A stretch of 64,000 nucleotides of DNA from contig NC_134026.1 in the NCBI RefSeq assembly GCF_964204645.1, forward strand, positions 18,120,650 to 18,184,649, written 5' to 3'. Position 1 is the first letter of the stretch; each line of letters begins with the position of its first letter. Of this stretch, positions 1-10,118 are shown one piece after another. The position numbers and the translations under genes are program-made. This DNA comes from Tubulanus polymorphus. Its lineage: Eukaryota > Nemertea > Palaeonemertea > Tubulaniformes > Tubulanidae. The notes beneath the pieces are model-generated. The model saw nothing but the letters and a program-made list of their open reading frames with translations. It did no database searches and was not told the origin of the DNA.

Positions 1-1
1 T

Positions 2-196
2 CAATCAACCAATGCTTATTGCAAGGACTCAAATATGTGGTACATTTACCGTGTTGTGTTGACGAAAGAGTACGGAGATGTGACCACGTTGGCTGAGGCC
101 CCAGCTCTACCCATGGGTCATGCAGCAACTAGACAAGGCCGAAAGCATTATTTTCTGTGTGGAAATGGAGACAGTCAGAGTGAATTACGGTCATAA
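2..196 (+). CDS. 3' end of an unknown virus-like gene (partial)
   Basis: An open frame runs from the left window edge to a TAA at 194-196, giving about 64 residues of ordinary mixed composition, including the stretches NMWYIYRVVLTKEYGDV and HYFLCGNGD. It has no start because the window cuts it. I do not recognise the family. The stop codon lies inside the first unit of the GTCAAAACGTCCTCA array, so the true C-terminus may have been replaced when that repeat element arrived. The frame reads as real protein up to about position 180 and then runs into repeat sequence, which suggests truncation by insertion. Confidence 0.45.
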   Translation, partial: QSTNAYCKDSNMWYIYRVVLTKEYGDVTTLAEAPALPMGHAATRQGRKHYFLCGNGDSQSELRS

Positions 197-348
197 CGTC
201 CTCAAGTCAAAACGTCCTCAGGTCAAAACGTCCTCAGGTCAAAACGTCCTCAGGTCAAAACGTCCTCAGTCAAAACGTCCTCAAGTCAAAACGTCCTCAG
301 GGCAAAACGTCCTCAGGTCACAACGTCCTTATGTCAAAACGTCCTCAC
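190..348 (+). repeat. tandem array of GTCAAAACGTCCTCA units (left arm)
   Basis: About ten imperfect copies of a 14-16 base unit, GTCAAAACGTCCTCA, stand head to tail. The joining dinucleotide varies (AG, GG or none). The same unit reappears in reverse orientation at 1,138-1,232. The translated frames through this array are artefacts of the repeat and are not annotated as genes. Confidence 0.9.
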
Positions 349-1137
349 TAATATCAAGTCAAGTAGATATATTTGTTATTATTATTTTTAGTTTATAACT
401 GCCACTTTTCTTAGTTAGGTCTTCATCATTGTGGTTTGCTCCCCTGACAAGCATCTGTTTCTTACCACTGTGAATATACAGGGTAGTTGACTAAAACTTA
501 GTTACTTCCAGATATGGATGATGATGGTCGGCGACATATCAATCTCGGGAGAAACCCAGGATCTTGTTACTAGGATTAGGGCGCACTCGCGTCTCCCTAT
601 CCTAAGTACTAACCATATATTTTGTTCATAAACTTCATGAATTCTTAAAATCATTGATGTAAAATATAAATTAAGTGTAATAGATTTTGACACAGAAGTG
701 AGTTAAAGTCGAGATGGTTTGGGTAATTACTAATTTGCCTGTTAATTGAGACCATGTTTGATGCCTATCAGCAATTTGCTTTGATTTCCTTGATCAAAGA
801 GAACCAAATTGAAAAATGTGACATATGAATGATCAGAAATAAAAGCTCACTGGTTTGCTTCAATTAGAAGACCAATTGCCCGAAATTAATTATGACTTTG
901 ATCTATGCATTTCTATATATACAGTAATTGCATTAATTAGCAATTACCATCTCGACTTCAACTCAATTCCATGTCACATTGGTTATAGATTTTTCAACAT
1001 CTATATATTCAAATAGACGTTTTTTTGCATTGATAAAAAGCAGTATGAAGTTTTAGGACTATTTTAGGTTGTTCTTTATCTGTTTATTCTTGAAATAAAG
1101 ATACAATCGTAAGATATCAATGAGTTCTTTGAACAAG

Positions 1138-1232
1138 GTGAGGACGTTTTGACTTGAGGACGTTTTGACCATCAAACTGAGGACGTTTTGACCAACAAAC
1201 TGATGACGTTTTGACATGAGGACGTTTTGACC
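1138..1232 (-). repeat. inverted array of the same unit (right arm)
   Basis: Five copies of GAGGACGTTTTGAC, the reverse complement of the unit at 190-348. They are spaced by 3-10 extra bases, so the array is looser than the left arm. Confidence 0.85.
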
Positions 1233-1311
1233 TGTCACCGTCAGACTCATCGTCGACCTCCTGATTGTCACTTGGGCAGCTGAACGGAGCAAGTCCATCT
1301 ACGAAATTTAT

Positions 1312-1926
1312 CTACTCAGAGTCTAGCATTACGGGTATATCGTGACATACACTAGACAGTGTATAGTTGTGAAGTTTCAATTTGACATAATGACTGGAGG
1401 CTACGGGTTTTTTCGTAACATAGACAAAGGCAATATTGTTCATGAACATGTCCGATGATATTGTCGACATTAGTTTTTTCATTGCCCCTATAAGTTCATT
1501 GAGTTGAGTTGTGTGAAAGTCACAAGTGCACAGGTAAGAGAACACGGTCTTTGTTGTTTTCCCTTTTTGTTGATTAACGTATTGGGTACATTTGAGTTTC
1601 GTGATTTCAAGTAACATTGTCCTCCAACATATAGCAAATTGACTGTTACGTCGTCCCTTGCGAAGAGATTGCCATACAGATCTAGGTATTTTTATTTCTG
1701 GAGTTGGGAATAACAGCAACGGTTTCAATACCTTTCTTTTCACGGGACAAGTACCAACTTCATCAGCTGGTCGTTTTACGGCCCTGTTTATGATGGAGCG
1801 TGTTCGATCCAAGAGCATGTTACCAGAGCAGCGACGGGTAGCCATATTTTGTTGCATCATCCGTTTACGTTTTTCTTTTATCGGGGTAGGATTTGGAAAC
1901 TGCGACGGAGGTGGTGAGGAAAACAT
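1312..1926 (-). CDS. hypothetical viral protein, 204 aa
   Basis: The longer open frame starts at a TTG. I place the start at the ATG at 1926 because a CTCACC-type element (GGTGAGGAAAAC on the plus strand) sits beside it. The product begins MFSSPPPSQFPNP and has a basic N-terminal third with several Lys/Arg pairs, then a mixed region with scattered cysteines (CTCDFHTTQL). I see no membrane segment and no motif I can name. The stop is a TAG at 1312. Its neighbour 130 bases upstream is the end of the 2,066-residue gene on the same strand. It is probably a small virus-specific protein; the function is unknown. Confidence 0.7.
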   Translation of the reverse strand: MFSSPPPSQFPNPTPIKEKRKRMMQQNMATRRCSGNMLLDRTRSIINRAVKRPADEVGTCPVKRKVLKPLLLFPTPEIKIPRSVWQSLRKGRRNSQFAICWRTMLLEITKLKCTQYVNQQKGKTTKTVFSYLCTCDFHTTQLNELIGAMKKLMSTISSDMFMNNIAFVYVTKKPVASSHYVKLKLHNYTLSSVCHDIPVMLDSE

Positions 1927-2059
1927 GATATTTTTTCGTAACTCTTTCACCAATATCTTCAGAACTCACCTCTTGGTGGCAGACAGTGTTCTGACAAAAT
2001 GTTTCTACTGACTTGGCCTTTTATACGATTTTTCCTCACCATAAAAAAGGTAACAAAAA

Positions 2060-5000
2060 TTATCTACCCGTAAAACTTAACTCGTGTAACATTTCTGATA
2101 GATATTGAAAGCGATTAACTTCTAACTCTATCTCTAACTTTAATTCATCATCCTTTTCACTGTCCGATTCCGACTCCTCTGAATATTCACTCTCGCTGCT
2201 TGATGTAACAGATTCTCGGTCCGATTCCCAGCTTTTTAACCTTGGTGATTTTGGCGATTTTGGGTCGTCTGTTTTTTTCTCCTTTTCTATTACTGAAATA
2301 TCTACTTTTTCTTCTCCCTCAAATAGATCAGTTCTTAACGGTGGAGTATTTTTGATTTCTCTTGGTGGAATTGATAATTTCTTTTTTGGTGTGCTCACCA
2401 ATTGTATTGGAGGAGGGTCATCTCTGAACTCTACCGTTCCGTATACATCCGAATAATCGTAGTCATACTCTTGATTTAGATCGTTTTCTAAATCCTGAAA
2501 CTCGTCTCTTTTTTGCTCGACCAATTTTGACGATAGAGCATTTTGGCGCGATGTCGGCACAAACGTGTTTGACTTTGTCATTAAATCTTCTACATAACTG
2601 TCTAACTTTTTTGTATCGCTGGGTAATTCCAAATTAGTGGGCGCGTCAATTTCGTTTCTTGGTTTCATAGGTCCGGGTTTTGGAAATCCTTTAAGTAATT
2701 CCGTTATTCCTTCGACATTGTCTCTGACCACATTTCGTTCGTCTAACAGTTCTTGTAGCAACAGTCTCATTTCAACTCCGACAGGATTTTCTTTATTCCA
2801 CATATCCACACTTTTTTTAATTTCAGCAATCACAGCTGCTCCCGATTCTACTTGTTGTACTAGCGACCCGTCCAATACACTTGTTCGCACAGAATCGATC
2901 AATTTGTTTGCACCCTGATCTGGTGGCTGCACAACTTGTGGATCGGGTGGTGTGGGTATAGGTACAGGTGCTGGCTTCGGTGTTTTTGACACAAACGGAT
3001 GGACTAAAGGCGGTTGTTTTGGGTGCCCCGGATGCGTTTCTTCGTTTATATTTACCATGGGTAATTTTGAAGTTTCCAGTATCACACGGTCAATCATTTT
3101 CGATGTTTTCACGACTTGTGCAGATGGCTGATCTTCTGGCTCTGGCTCTTTTGGTGGTGGGGGTGATGGACGTCGTTCTTCTGGTTGTGAGGCGGTAGAT
3201 GTGGATGGTTGTGGGGTAGAGGTGGATGGCTGTGGCGCTGTCGGTTGATTTCTTGCGACTACCTGTTCAATAACTTGTAAAAGTTGCTTCTCACTTATGC
3301 CATTGAGCACTATAACCTGTTCTTCATTTTCACTCAGCGGTGGCTGTGGTGGAGGGATAGAGTTTGTGAATTTGTCGATGGTTTTGTCTATGGGTACGTT
3401 ACTGTCGACCAATTCAGAAGCTTCAATGTCGTGAGTAGCAAAAATCAATTGTTGTTTTTTTCGATGTTTCTCTGTTTGCATGGCTTTGGGAATATCTTCG
3501 GATTCTCCCAACTTCAACTCCTCTATGGCGTCTGGGTGTTTGTAGTTTTCTAACTTGAATAACAATCTGTCTGGGAAATGGGCATCTGCAGTTACATATT
3601 CAAACGGTCCTTGTTCATTTATGGCTAAATCCCTGTTGCCGCTGTATATTCTTCGCAATTTTATTAAAGTGTTTACGTACACATCGTCCCAAAACTCTGG
3701 TCTCATAATATCTGCCAATTCCTCTAGCGACAATGATTCGAGTCTCGTTTTAGTATTCATCACGGTGGGTAGGTAATATCTGATGACAGAAGCCACGTTG
3801 TCGTATTCTCCGCGTTTATTGCTCTCCAGACCCATCATATCTATTAGATCAGCGAGTGAATGTTGCAACTCTCTAGTTTGCTCATCATCGTCCTCTGATT
3901 CTACGATTTTTTCGTATGTCAGAAACCCATCACCACCGTTGTACAAATTCTCCATCAGATTCAATGTGGTATACAATTTCTTGGTTACACCCATGCGGAC
4001 TTGTGTTTTTTGAGTTTTTACATAATTCGGTCGATATTCTTCGATTACCATGTGCGATACTTCACAAAATAAATTTCTATCCATGCCTATGTTGCCCGTT
4101 ATCAAGTTGTCTCTGTCTATGTTTATTTCTGGTGATGAGGGTAAACTTTCAACCGCCACTCTCCTGCCTTCCTCTCCACTATATATGACGCTCAAATCGG
4201 TTTCAAAATGGTGACCTGCTGTAGCACCGCCGATAAAAGACTCTATTTCTTCTTTGTTGATTTGATTGCATATGTCAATAAACGAGAATTGTTTTGACAT
4301 TATAATATCGACTAGAAAACTTTTCAAGAACAAGTTCATGACTTTGGTGGACTTGGGGTCGATTCCCGAAGTTAGAGTGTTGACCACGTTTTCAAACTCC
4401 TCTCGGACTCCCTCCAATATCACACAAGTGTATTTTGGTGATTTTTTACCACCCGTTACGGTTGTTGTGTCCGGCGACGAAACATTCTCTTCTCGCTTGG
4501 CTACCAAATATCTGGTCAACAATTCCTTGAGAAATTCGCCTTTGGTTTTTGAATGTCGAGCTAACATCGTGTACATCCCCACATATTCGTCCAATTTACC
4601 AGACATTTCCATTTGACTAGGACTGTCCATGGTACAATTGAAAGTCTTAGTTGGTCGGGTATTCTGTTTGGTATTTTCATCTATGGTCAACTGTGTTAGA
4701 TCAAGTTGAAATGCCAGTAGATCCTTTCTGGTATTATTTTCAGTAATCACATCAACAGCATTGGTAACCATTTGACCACACAAATCGGCCAATTGTTGCA
4801 GAAGGGCGTGATAGAAGGATTTGTTTTCGTAATAAGCACTAGTTTCACTCGGTTCCATGTTTCTAACAGCTTCGCTTACTTCTTTAATAATTGTAGCTGA
4901 CAGGGAACTGACTAGCGCATTAATCAATTTCAACGCCAATTTGTGTGTATCGTCTATATCTTTATCCTTCGTAGTCGATTTGATATATGGTGTTGTAACG

Positions 5001-8000
5001 TACTTTGTTGAACGAGGTCCTTCCGTGCCTATTCTATCCTCCATCAAATTTACGAATAATTGTCGCCTGTTGGTATTATTGTCTCTTCTGTTTCTGTTGA
5101 CTGTGTTGTCTGGGTAAAACTCGTAGAACAGTGACAGTATGTTTTTTACAAATTTTACAGTCTCAGGCGTCATATTCATATAGTCTAGTTTTGCAGCGGG
5201 ATCTAGTGAATTTAGAAATAGTAACCATCGCCACCACCTAGCGCCGTGTTCTTCCTGTTTGTCTACTGCCTTGTCTTTGCTTAGTTCTCTGGTGACTTTT
5301 TTGTACACGTCGTGGACATTCGATGTGGTCACTTGGATATCTCTGTTGGTTGAGTACACGGTGTCGGATATTTTTTTCTTCAAAGTTGTAATCGTGTCTC
5401 GCATTTCTTTTAAGACAGTGTCTACAAACGGTTTTCTGGCGTTGTTCAACCACCAATCTGCCAAGGGTTGTAAATATTCGGGTAATCCTTGTTGGATTTT
5501 TGTCGTCACTGGATCTATGGGTATGAATTCAAACAAATTGCTGAGATCCATTTCCACAAAGACCGGACTTAGTATGGTAGAGTTGACATTGTCCATGTTT
5601 TCAAAATAGGCATAGTCACTCAACATACGGAAATATCTTACGAATCCCATGTGACCAACACTAATTAGTAAAGAATCGACCAAGTTCTTCGTTTCTGAAT
5701 CGGTGGCAGCGTACTTGAACTGCATTTCAGACTTTTTGTGCCAGCTGACTAAACCTTTGATCTTTTTAATTCTTTCGTTATTGCTAATGGCCGTGCCACC
5801 ATATTGTGACCAAGAAATATGAGACTCTAACGTTTCTGAGGCATACATACAGAGTTTCTTTATGTTGGAGAGAAACGATTTGTGTTCTTCGCTCATTGTC
5901 CAATATTTTTGTTGGTCTATTTTTGCCATAGCAGTACCGAATCTTGTATTGAGTTTTTCGCTTTCACTACTTGCACTGGATCCTGCACCAACTATTACTC
6001 CGTGTGATCTTGTTGTCTGCAGCTGAAATTGTTGCAAGTGGATTTGTGAGTTTGTTTCATCGATAATTTTACGCACTCTATTGATCACTAGTTGTTCCAA
6101 CGTAGAATCGTTGGCGTTTTCGTCTTGAATTTTGATTTGGTTGATAAGATCTCGGGTTTTATTGAGATGACGGCTAGCCTTGTATCCGTTTCTCGTATAT
6201 GGACTGACGCTGCTTAGATGTTTTGTGTGTAGCTGTGTCAATTGGGCGTAAACAACTGTATCGAGTCTTTCGAAAATGCTTGTATATGTCATCAACCGAA
6301 TCAAATCGTCAACTTTGATCATGTCCATATCGACACTTTGCATGGTTACCGTTTCCTCGACTACTTTTTTGACGCTCGTTTGTACTTGGATTCCTATCTT
6401 TTCTACGATTTCGGTAAATTTGATGAGCTTTGAAAAAGCCCAATCTCTGATACTTTCTCGACCATTGGTCCATTGTTTGTAGATCACCATTATTTTATCT
6501 ACTATGTTTTTCGTTATATTTTCCTTGGTGGTGTTAATAAGTTTGAAGTAAGCGTTCACAAAACTCATTTTGTCTTTAAAATGGTCGGTGTCGTACAACA
6601 CTGTGAAATTTCCTTCAAACTTGTCTATATCCGTAACTATTTTGTGATTGGGAGTTTGCACCACGGACACAAGATATCTATGAAAGGCCATGTAGTCATT
6701 TACGTTTGTTGTGGCCGTAGGAGTCGATGCTAGCAATACGTTATTCACTACCATCTTTATTTTGTGCATCAATCGTGTCATGACCCCTCGATACGAGGAC
6801 GACTCGAGTTGTTGCTGTGTTGTTTCGATTTTTTCTATCACTTGCTTGCACATGGGTACGACTGTATCGGTGTAGAATCCCGCCGTTGTTTGAATCATGG
6901 TATATTGTAGATTTCTAATCATCGTTGACGATTCTAAATATTTTACCGTTTCTTCGTTTATGTGAGATGTACCGGCCGACCAACCGTAAACAAGCGAACA
7001 CAAGTCCTTTATTAAATTCTCATTAGAATTGGTTACTAAAGGCACCCACGTATCTTTGACCTTTTCTGTTTGTGCTGTTTGTAAGTTGGCTTCTAATTTA
7101 GCCGGGAACGAATTCAGTTGGTTTTGGAGATCTCTAAGATGTGTGGCTATATCAAGTATGTAGCCGTACAATCTAGACTTGGTGGGATCTTGTAAATTTT
7201 GGAAATATTCCGTTTCATCTATGAGCAGCATAGCGTTTTGTTGTGCTTGTTGATTTGTGTCTGCGGCCAAAAACATGGTTTTCAACAGCGACAGTGTATT
7301 ATCGACCGTTGACATGTCGTGTATCGTGCGACCAAACAATTCACTCAGTTTACTAACTTTGTCGTTGGTTTTTGTTTTGATCACATTATCGTAAACAGTC
7401 CCAAGTGCTATCGTAAAGACATTCACTGCATCCAAGTTTTTGCCGATTGTATCGGTGTTAAGTTTATGATTATACACGATAGACTGTATTGTAGATTCCA
7501 AGTCGACTGCAAAGTTTTTCTCAAAGCCGACCGACGGTTCTTTGCGCCATTTATCTACTGCCTTGATCGTGTCATCTAATAATAACTGTGGTGCTCTAAT
7601 ACCACGACCACCTGCAACTATTAGCGACGGTATATGATTTACGGTACACGTATTTGGGTAGAGCAACGAGCGAGCGAATCCGGCAGTGGGTATGGGTATT
7701 TGAGACACAAACCAGACAATTTGTGGAGCAATCTGGTAGAAAATGTTTTTAAACGCGGCACTTGGGTTTTCTGCATGAAATTCTATGCCGTTTTTATGCA
7801 CCAACGACTTGAAACGAATATTGTTCAAATCATCTCGTCCACTAAACACCACCAAATGAATGTAAGGACAACAAGGGACGTGTGGCACATACAGACTTAC
7901 AACACCGGCATTATCGACATACAAGCAAATTGCCGATGCTGACTGCGCGTTGCCCGACTCTAAAATAAAAGTGCCTGTGTGGGTACCGTACATAGACATC

Positions 8001-8260
8001 GAGCCGACACTTGCTGAAAGCGACTGAGTTTGACCGGGAACAACAAAATTACTTTGTGTTATAATGTCCTGACAGTTGTCCGGTGTTATGAGTGAGTTGA
8101 CAGATTTATATGTAATTCCGTACAAGTTTTTGCTTGTCTGTCTGGGTATGTTAAAGGCAAAATCCGTTCTAGGTATATTTTCAAATGTGGCAGTTTGATA
8201 TTCATCTTCTTGGTCAGTTTCCATCGACTCCTCGCCACTCTCAGTCATTGCGGCTGCCAT
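2060..8260 (-). CDS. very large hypothetical viral protein, 2066 aa (likely structural or tegument-like)
   Basis: An uninterrupted 6.2-kb frame starts at an ATG in the context AAAAATGGC. The first ~1,600 residues are a long mostly helical region without obvious repeats. Residues ~1,650-1,800 are rich in proline, serine and threonine (PQPSTSTPQPSTST, PSPPPPKEPEPEDQPS). The last ~120 residues are strongly charged, with an SSSESEYSEESESDSEKDDE block. There is no signal peptide or membrane segment. A globular part followed by a Pro-rich and acidic tail, at this size, is common in virion scaffold or tegument proteins, but that is inference. It diverges from the gene at 8404 across a 143-base gap holding TATA-like and GGTGAGG motifs. 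The frame survives T7 runs, so this part of the sequence is reliable. Confidence 0.85.
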   Translation of the reverse strand: MAAAMTESGEESMETDQEDEYQTATFENIPRTDFAFNIPRQTSKNLYGITYKSVNSLITPDNCQDIITQSNFVVPGQTQSLSASVGSMSMYGTHTGTFILESGNAQSASAICLYVDNAGVVSLYVPHVPCCPYIHLVVFSGRDDLNNIRFKSLVHKNGIEFHAENPSAAFKNIFYQIAPQIVWFVSQIPIPTAGFARSLLYPNTCTVNHIPSLIVAGGRGIRAPQLLLDDTIKAVDKWRKEPSVGFEKNFAVDLESTIQSIVYNHKLNTDTIGKNLDAVNVFTIALGTVYDNVIKTKTNDKVSKLSELFGRTIHDMSTVDNTLSLLKTMFLAADTNQQAQQNAMLLIDETEYFQNLQDPTKSRLYGYILDIATHLRDLQNQLNSFPAKLEANLQTAQTEKVKDTWVPLVTNSNENLIKDLCSLVYGWSAGTSHINEETVKYLESSTMIRNLQYTMIQTTAGFYTDTVVPMCKQVIEKIETTQQQLESSSYRGVMTRLMHKIKMVVNNVLLASTPTATTNVNDYMAFHRYLVSVVQTPNHKIVTDIDKFEGNFTVLYDTDHFKDKMSFVNAYFKLINTTKENITKNIVDKIMVIYKQWTNGRESIRDWAFSKLIKFTEIVEKIGIQVQTSVKKVVEETVTMQSVDMDMIKVDDLIRLMTYTSIFERLDTVVYAQLTQLHTKHLSSVSPYTRNGYKASRHLNKTRDLINQIKIQDENANDSTLEQLVINRVRKIIDETNSQIHLQQFQLQTTRSHGVIVGAGSSASSESEKLNTRFGTAMAKIDQQKYWTMSEEHKSFLSNIKKLCMYASETLESHISWSQYGGTAISNNERIKKIKGLVSWHKKSEMQFKYAATDSETKNLVDSLLISVGHMGFVRYFRMLSDYAYFENMDNVNSTILSPVFVEMDLSNLFEFIPIDPVTTKIQQGLPEYLQPLADWWLNNARKPFVDTVLKEMRDTITTLKKKISDTVYSTNRDIQVTTSNVHDVYKKVTRELSKDKAVDKQEEHGARWWRWLLFLNSLDPAAKLDYMNMTPETVKFVKNILSLFYEFYPDNTVNRNRRDNNTNRRQLFVNLMEDRIGTEGPRSTKYVTTPYIKSTTKDKDIDDTHKLALKLINALVSSLSATIIKEVSEAVRNMEPSETSAYYENKSFYHALLQQLADLCGQMVTNAVDVITENNTRKDLLAFQLDLTQLTIDENTKQNTRPTKTFNCTMDSPSQMEMSGKLDEYVGMYTMLARHSKTKGEFLKELLTRYLVAKREENVSSPDTTTVTGGKKSPKYTCVILEGVREEFENVVNTLTSGIDPKSTKVMNLFLKSFLVDIIMSKQFSFIDICNQINKEEIESFIGGATAGHHFETDLSVIYSGEEGRRVAVESLPSSPEINIDRDNLITGNIGMDRNLFCEVSHMVIEEYRPNYVKTQKTQVRMGVTKKLYTTLNLMENLYNGGDGFLTYEKIVESEDDDEQTRELQHSLADLIDMMGLESNKRGEYDNVASVIRYYLPTVMNTKTRLESLSLEELADIMRPEFWDDVYVNTLIKLRRIYSGNRDLAINEQGPFEYVTADAHFPDRLLFKLENYKHPDAIEELKLGESEDIPKAMQTEKHRKKQQLIFATHDIEASELVDSNVPIDKTIDKFTNSIPPPQPPLSENEEQVIVLNGISEKQLLQVIEQVVARNQPTAPQPSTSTPQPSTSTASQPEERRPSPPPPKEPEPEDQPSAQVVKTSKMIDRVILETSKLPMVNINEETHPGHPKQPPLVHPFVSKTPKPAPVPIPTPPDPQVVQPPDQGANKLIDSVRTSVLDGSLVQQVESGAAVIAEIKKSVDMWNKENPVGVEMRLLLQELLDERNVVRDNVEGITELLKGFPKPGPMKPRNEIDAPTNLELPSDTKKLDSYVEDLMTKSNTFVPTSRQNALSSKLVEQKRDEFQDLENDLNQEYDYDYSDVYGTVEFRDDPPPIQLVSTPKKKLSIPPREIKNTPPLRTDLFEGEEKVDISVIEKEKKTDDPKSPKSPRLKSWESDRESVTSSSESEYSEESESDSEKDDELKLEIELEVNRFQYLSEMLHELSFTGR

Positions 8261-8403
8261 TTTTGTTTGGTTACGTTTTTTTCGGACCTCGTAAATTTTC
8301 GTAATCCGGAAGTTAGTTAAGTACTAAATAGAACTTTTCGTGTCCGGACGTGTCACTTTTGTACAGACGTTGGTGAGGTAACATCTAACATCTATGATAA
8401 AAA
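8261..8403. promoter_or_regulatory. divergent promoter region between two viral genes
   Basis: A short gap separates the starts of a minus-strand and a plus-strand gene. For the minus-strand gene the reverse complement has CTATTTAGTACTTAAC about 60-75 bases before the ATG. For the plus-strand gene there is GGTGAGGTAACATC followed by TATGATAAAAAATGTTAC. The parts GGTGAG, GTAAC and CCGGA recur in other intergenic gaps of the viral block. Confidence 0.5.
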
Positions 8404-10065
8404 ATGTTACTACCCAAATCAATTTTTATAACCCATGTCCGGCGGGACTTGAAAAAATCGAAAGAGGCTGTACGGATGGAAAATAACAAACGACCGTATT
8501 ACCCACCATATCTTTGTAACTCTACCGTCTCTGATGAATGTGCAAAAGATATACACAGAATTGAACATATCCACAAGAACGGCTACTATGGCTACATGGA
8601 ATCTTGTTATATCACTCTACCATCGACAACCAATGCCAACTCAGATTGGTCAATTTACGACAAGAAATCGAAAAAAGATGAAGAAAATAATTCACCAATG
8701 TCGACACAGAAACAAGACCACTACATACCTCTGAATGTAATTGACAAACAGCACATGCACGGTGTTTACATGCTACCCGACCATGTTTTGGGTGAACGAT
8801 ACTCTGGTCTGAATAACGAATTTTGTTCGGATTGCAAAAATACCACATGTGTGGGGTCGAGAGTTAAACATTACGTTTTAAACTCTTGCGGGCCAAATGG
8901 AACATGCACCACTTATAAAAATGCAGACACTTGTATGAGCAACAACCCGTTTGGCACTTACGAATGTAAATATCGTAAAGGTACGGATAGCGATGCCTGT
9001 TTCAATAACATGATGTTTGTCGAAAAATTCAAAGAGGGTATAAATAAGGGTTATGTGAATATCAATGCTTCTAAGGGGGTCGATGAAATGTTGCTATTTA
9101 AAAGAGCCATAGAGGCGTTCGACGGTCGTGTTTCTTCGCCTAAAGATCTTCAAGATTCTTTGACTACTTGTGCATCAACGATAGTCGATCCGTTTGTGTC
9201 TGTTCGAAACGAAAGCACATTTACAGAACTCTTAAATCTAATCGGTAAAGAAAATTTCCACGCAAAAATGAAAGTCATAGAATTGGGAGATCACGGCAAT
9301 ATTGAGACGGCGGTCAAATCGCCAACAGACTCTAGTACCACAACCCCGCCAACGAAAAAAAGTTTAGAGATGCAATTTTACGAACGCAACGTGATGAACA
9401 TAAGCGGTCGGAGTTGTACCCACTCTTTGAAAAATGTTGTAATTCCACTTGTCAGTGAGGCGATGGAGTGTCAAAGGCTACAAAAATGTAAAGTCGACTT
9501 GGACTTTTTTATGGCCAATATGAAGGGACAATTGTCTACCGAAATGGGTACTCTGATACCAGCCTGGATGAACTACTTAATCGAATTCATTGCCAGGAGT
9601 CTAAAAACACACAAAATGACAACCAACGAACAAATGGTTACATTTGAAAATTATGGTGAACCTTTATTGAAAATATTACAATGTTCTAGAGAAAACAGGG
9701 CTCAGTGTACAGCATTTGCATTCGGTCGCCAAACAGGCAACAGTCTAATCGACTCTGAAGATCAAGATTTGATCACATTAAAATACAATTTACGAGACAC
9801 TGAAGACAATTTTCTAAGTGTAGATAGAATGGACAAAAATGATCATAGATACATAGACGAGCTTGGCTTTAAAAAAAGGCGAAGACAAACACAACATTGT
9901 GATCAACAATCAGAGCCTCAGACCAAGCGTCGAAAAAAATATAATTGCAAAGATTTGGGTAATAAACGTAAGCGCATGCAAGGTATTGTTAAAACTTGGT
10001 TACACGGCACTTGTAAGTTTAGGCAACACTACGACCTAGATATTCCACATATAAGTGAATATTAG
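8404..10065 (+). CDS. hypothetical viral protein with Cys-rich centre and basic C-terminal tail, 553 aa
   Basis: An intact frame runs from an ATG at 8404. A second in-frame ATG at 8476 (MENNKRPYYPPY) may be the real start, because AAAAATGTTAC at 8402-8411 resembles a motif found in other promoters. Residues ~140-200 hold about ten cysteines (CSDCKNTTC, CGPNGTC and others) that could bind metal or form disulfides. Residues ~488-530 contain three basic clusters (KKRRR, TKRRKKY, NKRKRM) that look like nuclear localisation or nucleic-acid-binding signals. AATAAA at 10070-10075 follows the TAG stop directly. A nuclear or DNA-associated role is plausible, but the family is unknown. Confidence 0.8.
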   Translation: MLLPKSIFITHVRRDLKKSKEAVRMENNKRPYYPPYLCNSTVSDECAKDIHRIEHIHKNGYYGYMESCYITLPSTTNANSDWSIYDKKSKKDEENNSPMSTQKQDHYIPLNVIDKQHMHGVYMLPDHVLGERYSGLNNEFCSDCKNTTCVGSRVKHYVLNSCGPNGTCTTYKNADTCMSNNPFGTYECKYRKGTDSDACFNNMMFVEKFKEGINKGYVNINASKGVDEMLLFKRAIEAFDGRVSSPKDLQDSLTTCASTIVDPFVSVRNESTFTELLNLIGKENFHAKMKVIELGDHGNIETAVKSPTDSSTTTPPTKKSLEMQFYERNVMNISGRSCTHSLKNVVIPLVSEAMECQRLQKCKVDLDFFMANMKGQLSTEMGTLIPAWMNYLIEFIARSLKTHKMTTNEQMVTFENYGEPLLKILQCSRENRAQCTAFAFGRQTGNSLIDSEDQDLITLKYNLRDTEDNFLSVDRMDKNDHRYIDELGFKKRRRQTQHCDQQSEPQTKRRKKYNCKDLGNKRKRMQGIVKTWLHGTCKFRQHYDLDIPHISEY

Positions 10066-10118
10066 AAATAATAAAGTCCACATTTTAGTCCAAATCATTG
10101 TTCTTTGTTTTTGTAGTC

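Larger units (their letters stand above)
190..1236. mobile_element. candidate foldback element with inverted repeat arrays at both ends
   Basis: A roughly 790-bp AT-rich core without any convincing gene lies between ten direct copies of GTCAAAACGTCCTCA on the left and five copies of its reverse complement on the right. Inverted clusters of short repeats around a non-coding core are typical of foldback-type DNA elements. Sequence outside both arms looks protein coding: the partial gene at 2-196, and an open minus-strand frame just beyond 1,236. This fits insertion into viral coding DNA. No target duplication was identified with certainty. Two unrelated minisatellites would be the alternative. 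Confidence 0.5.

Noticed and set aside
2637-7942. Several plus-strand ORFs of 60-116 codons opposite the 2,066-aa gene
   Set aside because: They are shadows of the long minus-strand gene, with no promoters and improbable composition.
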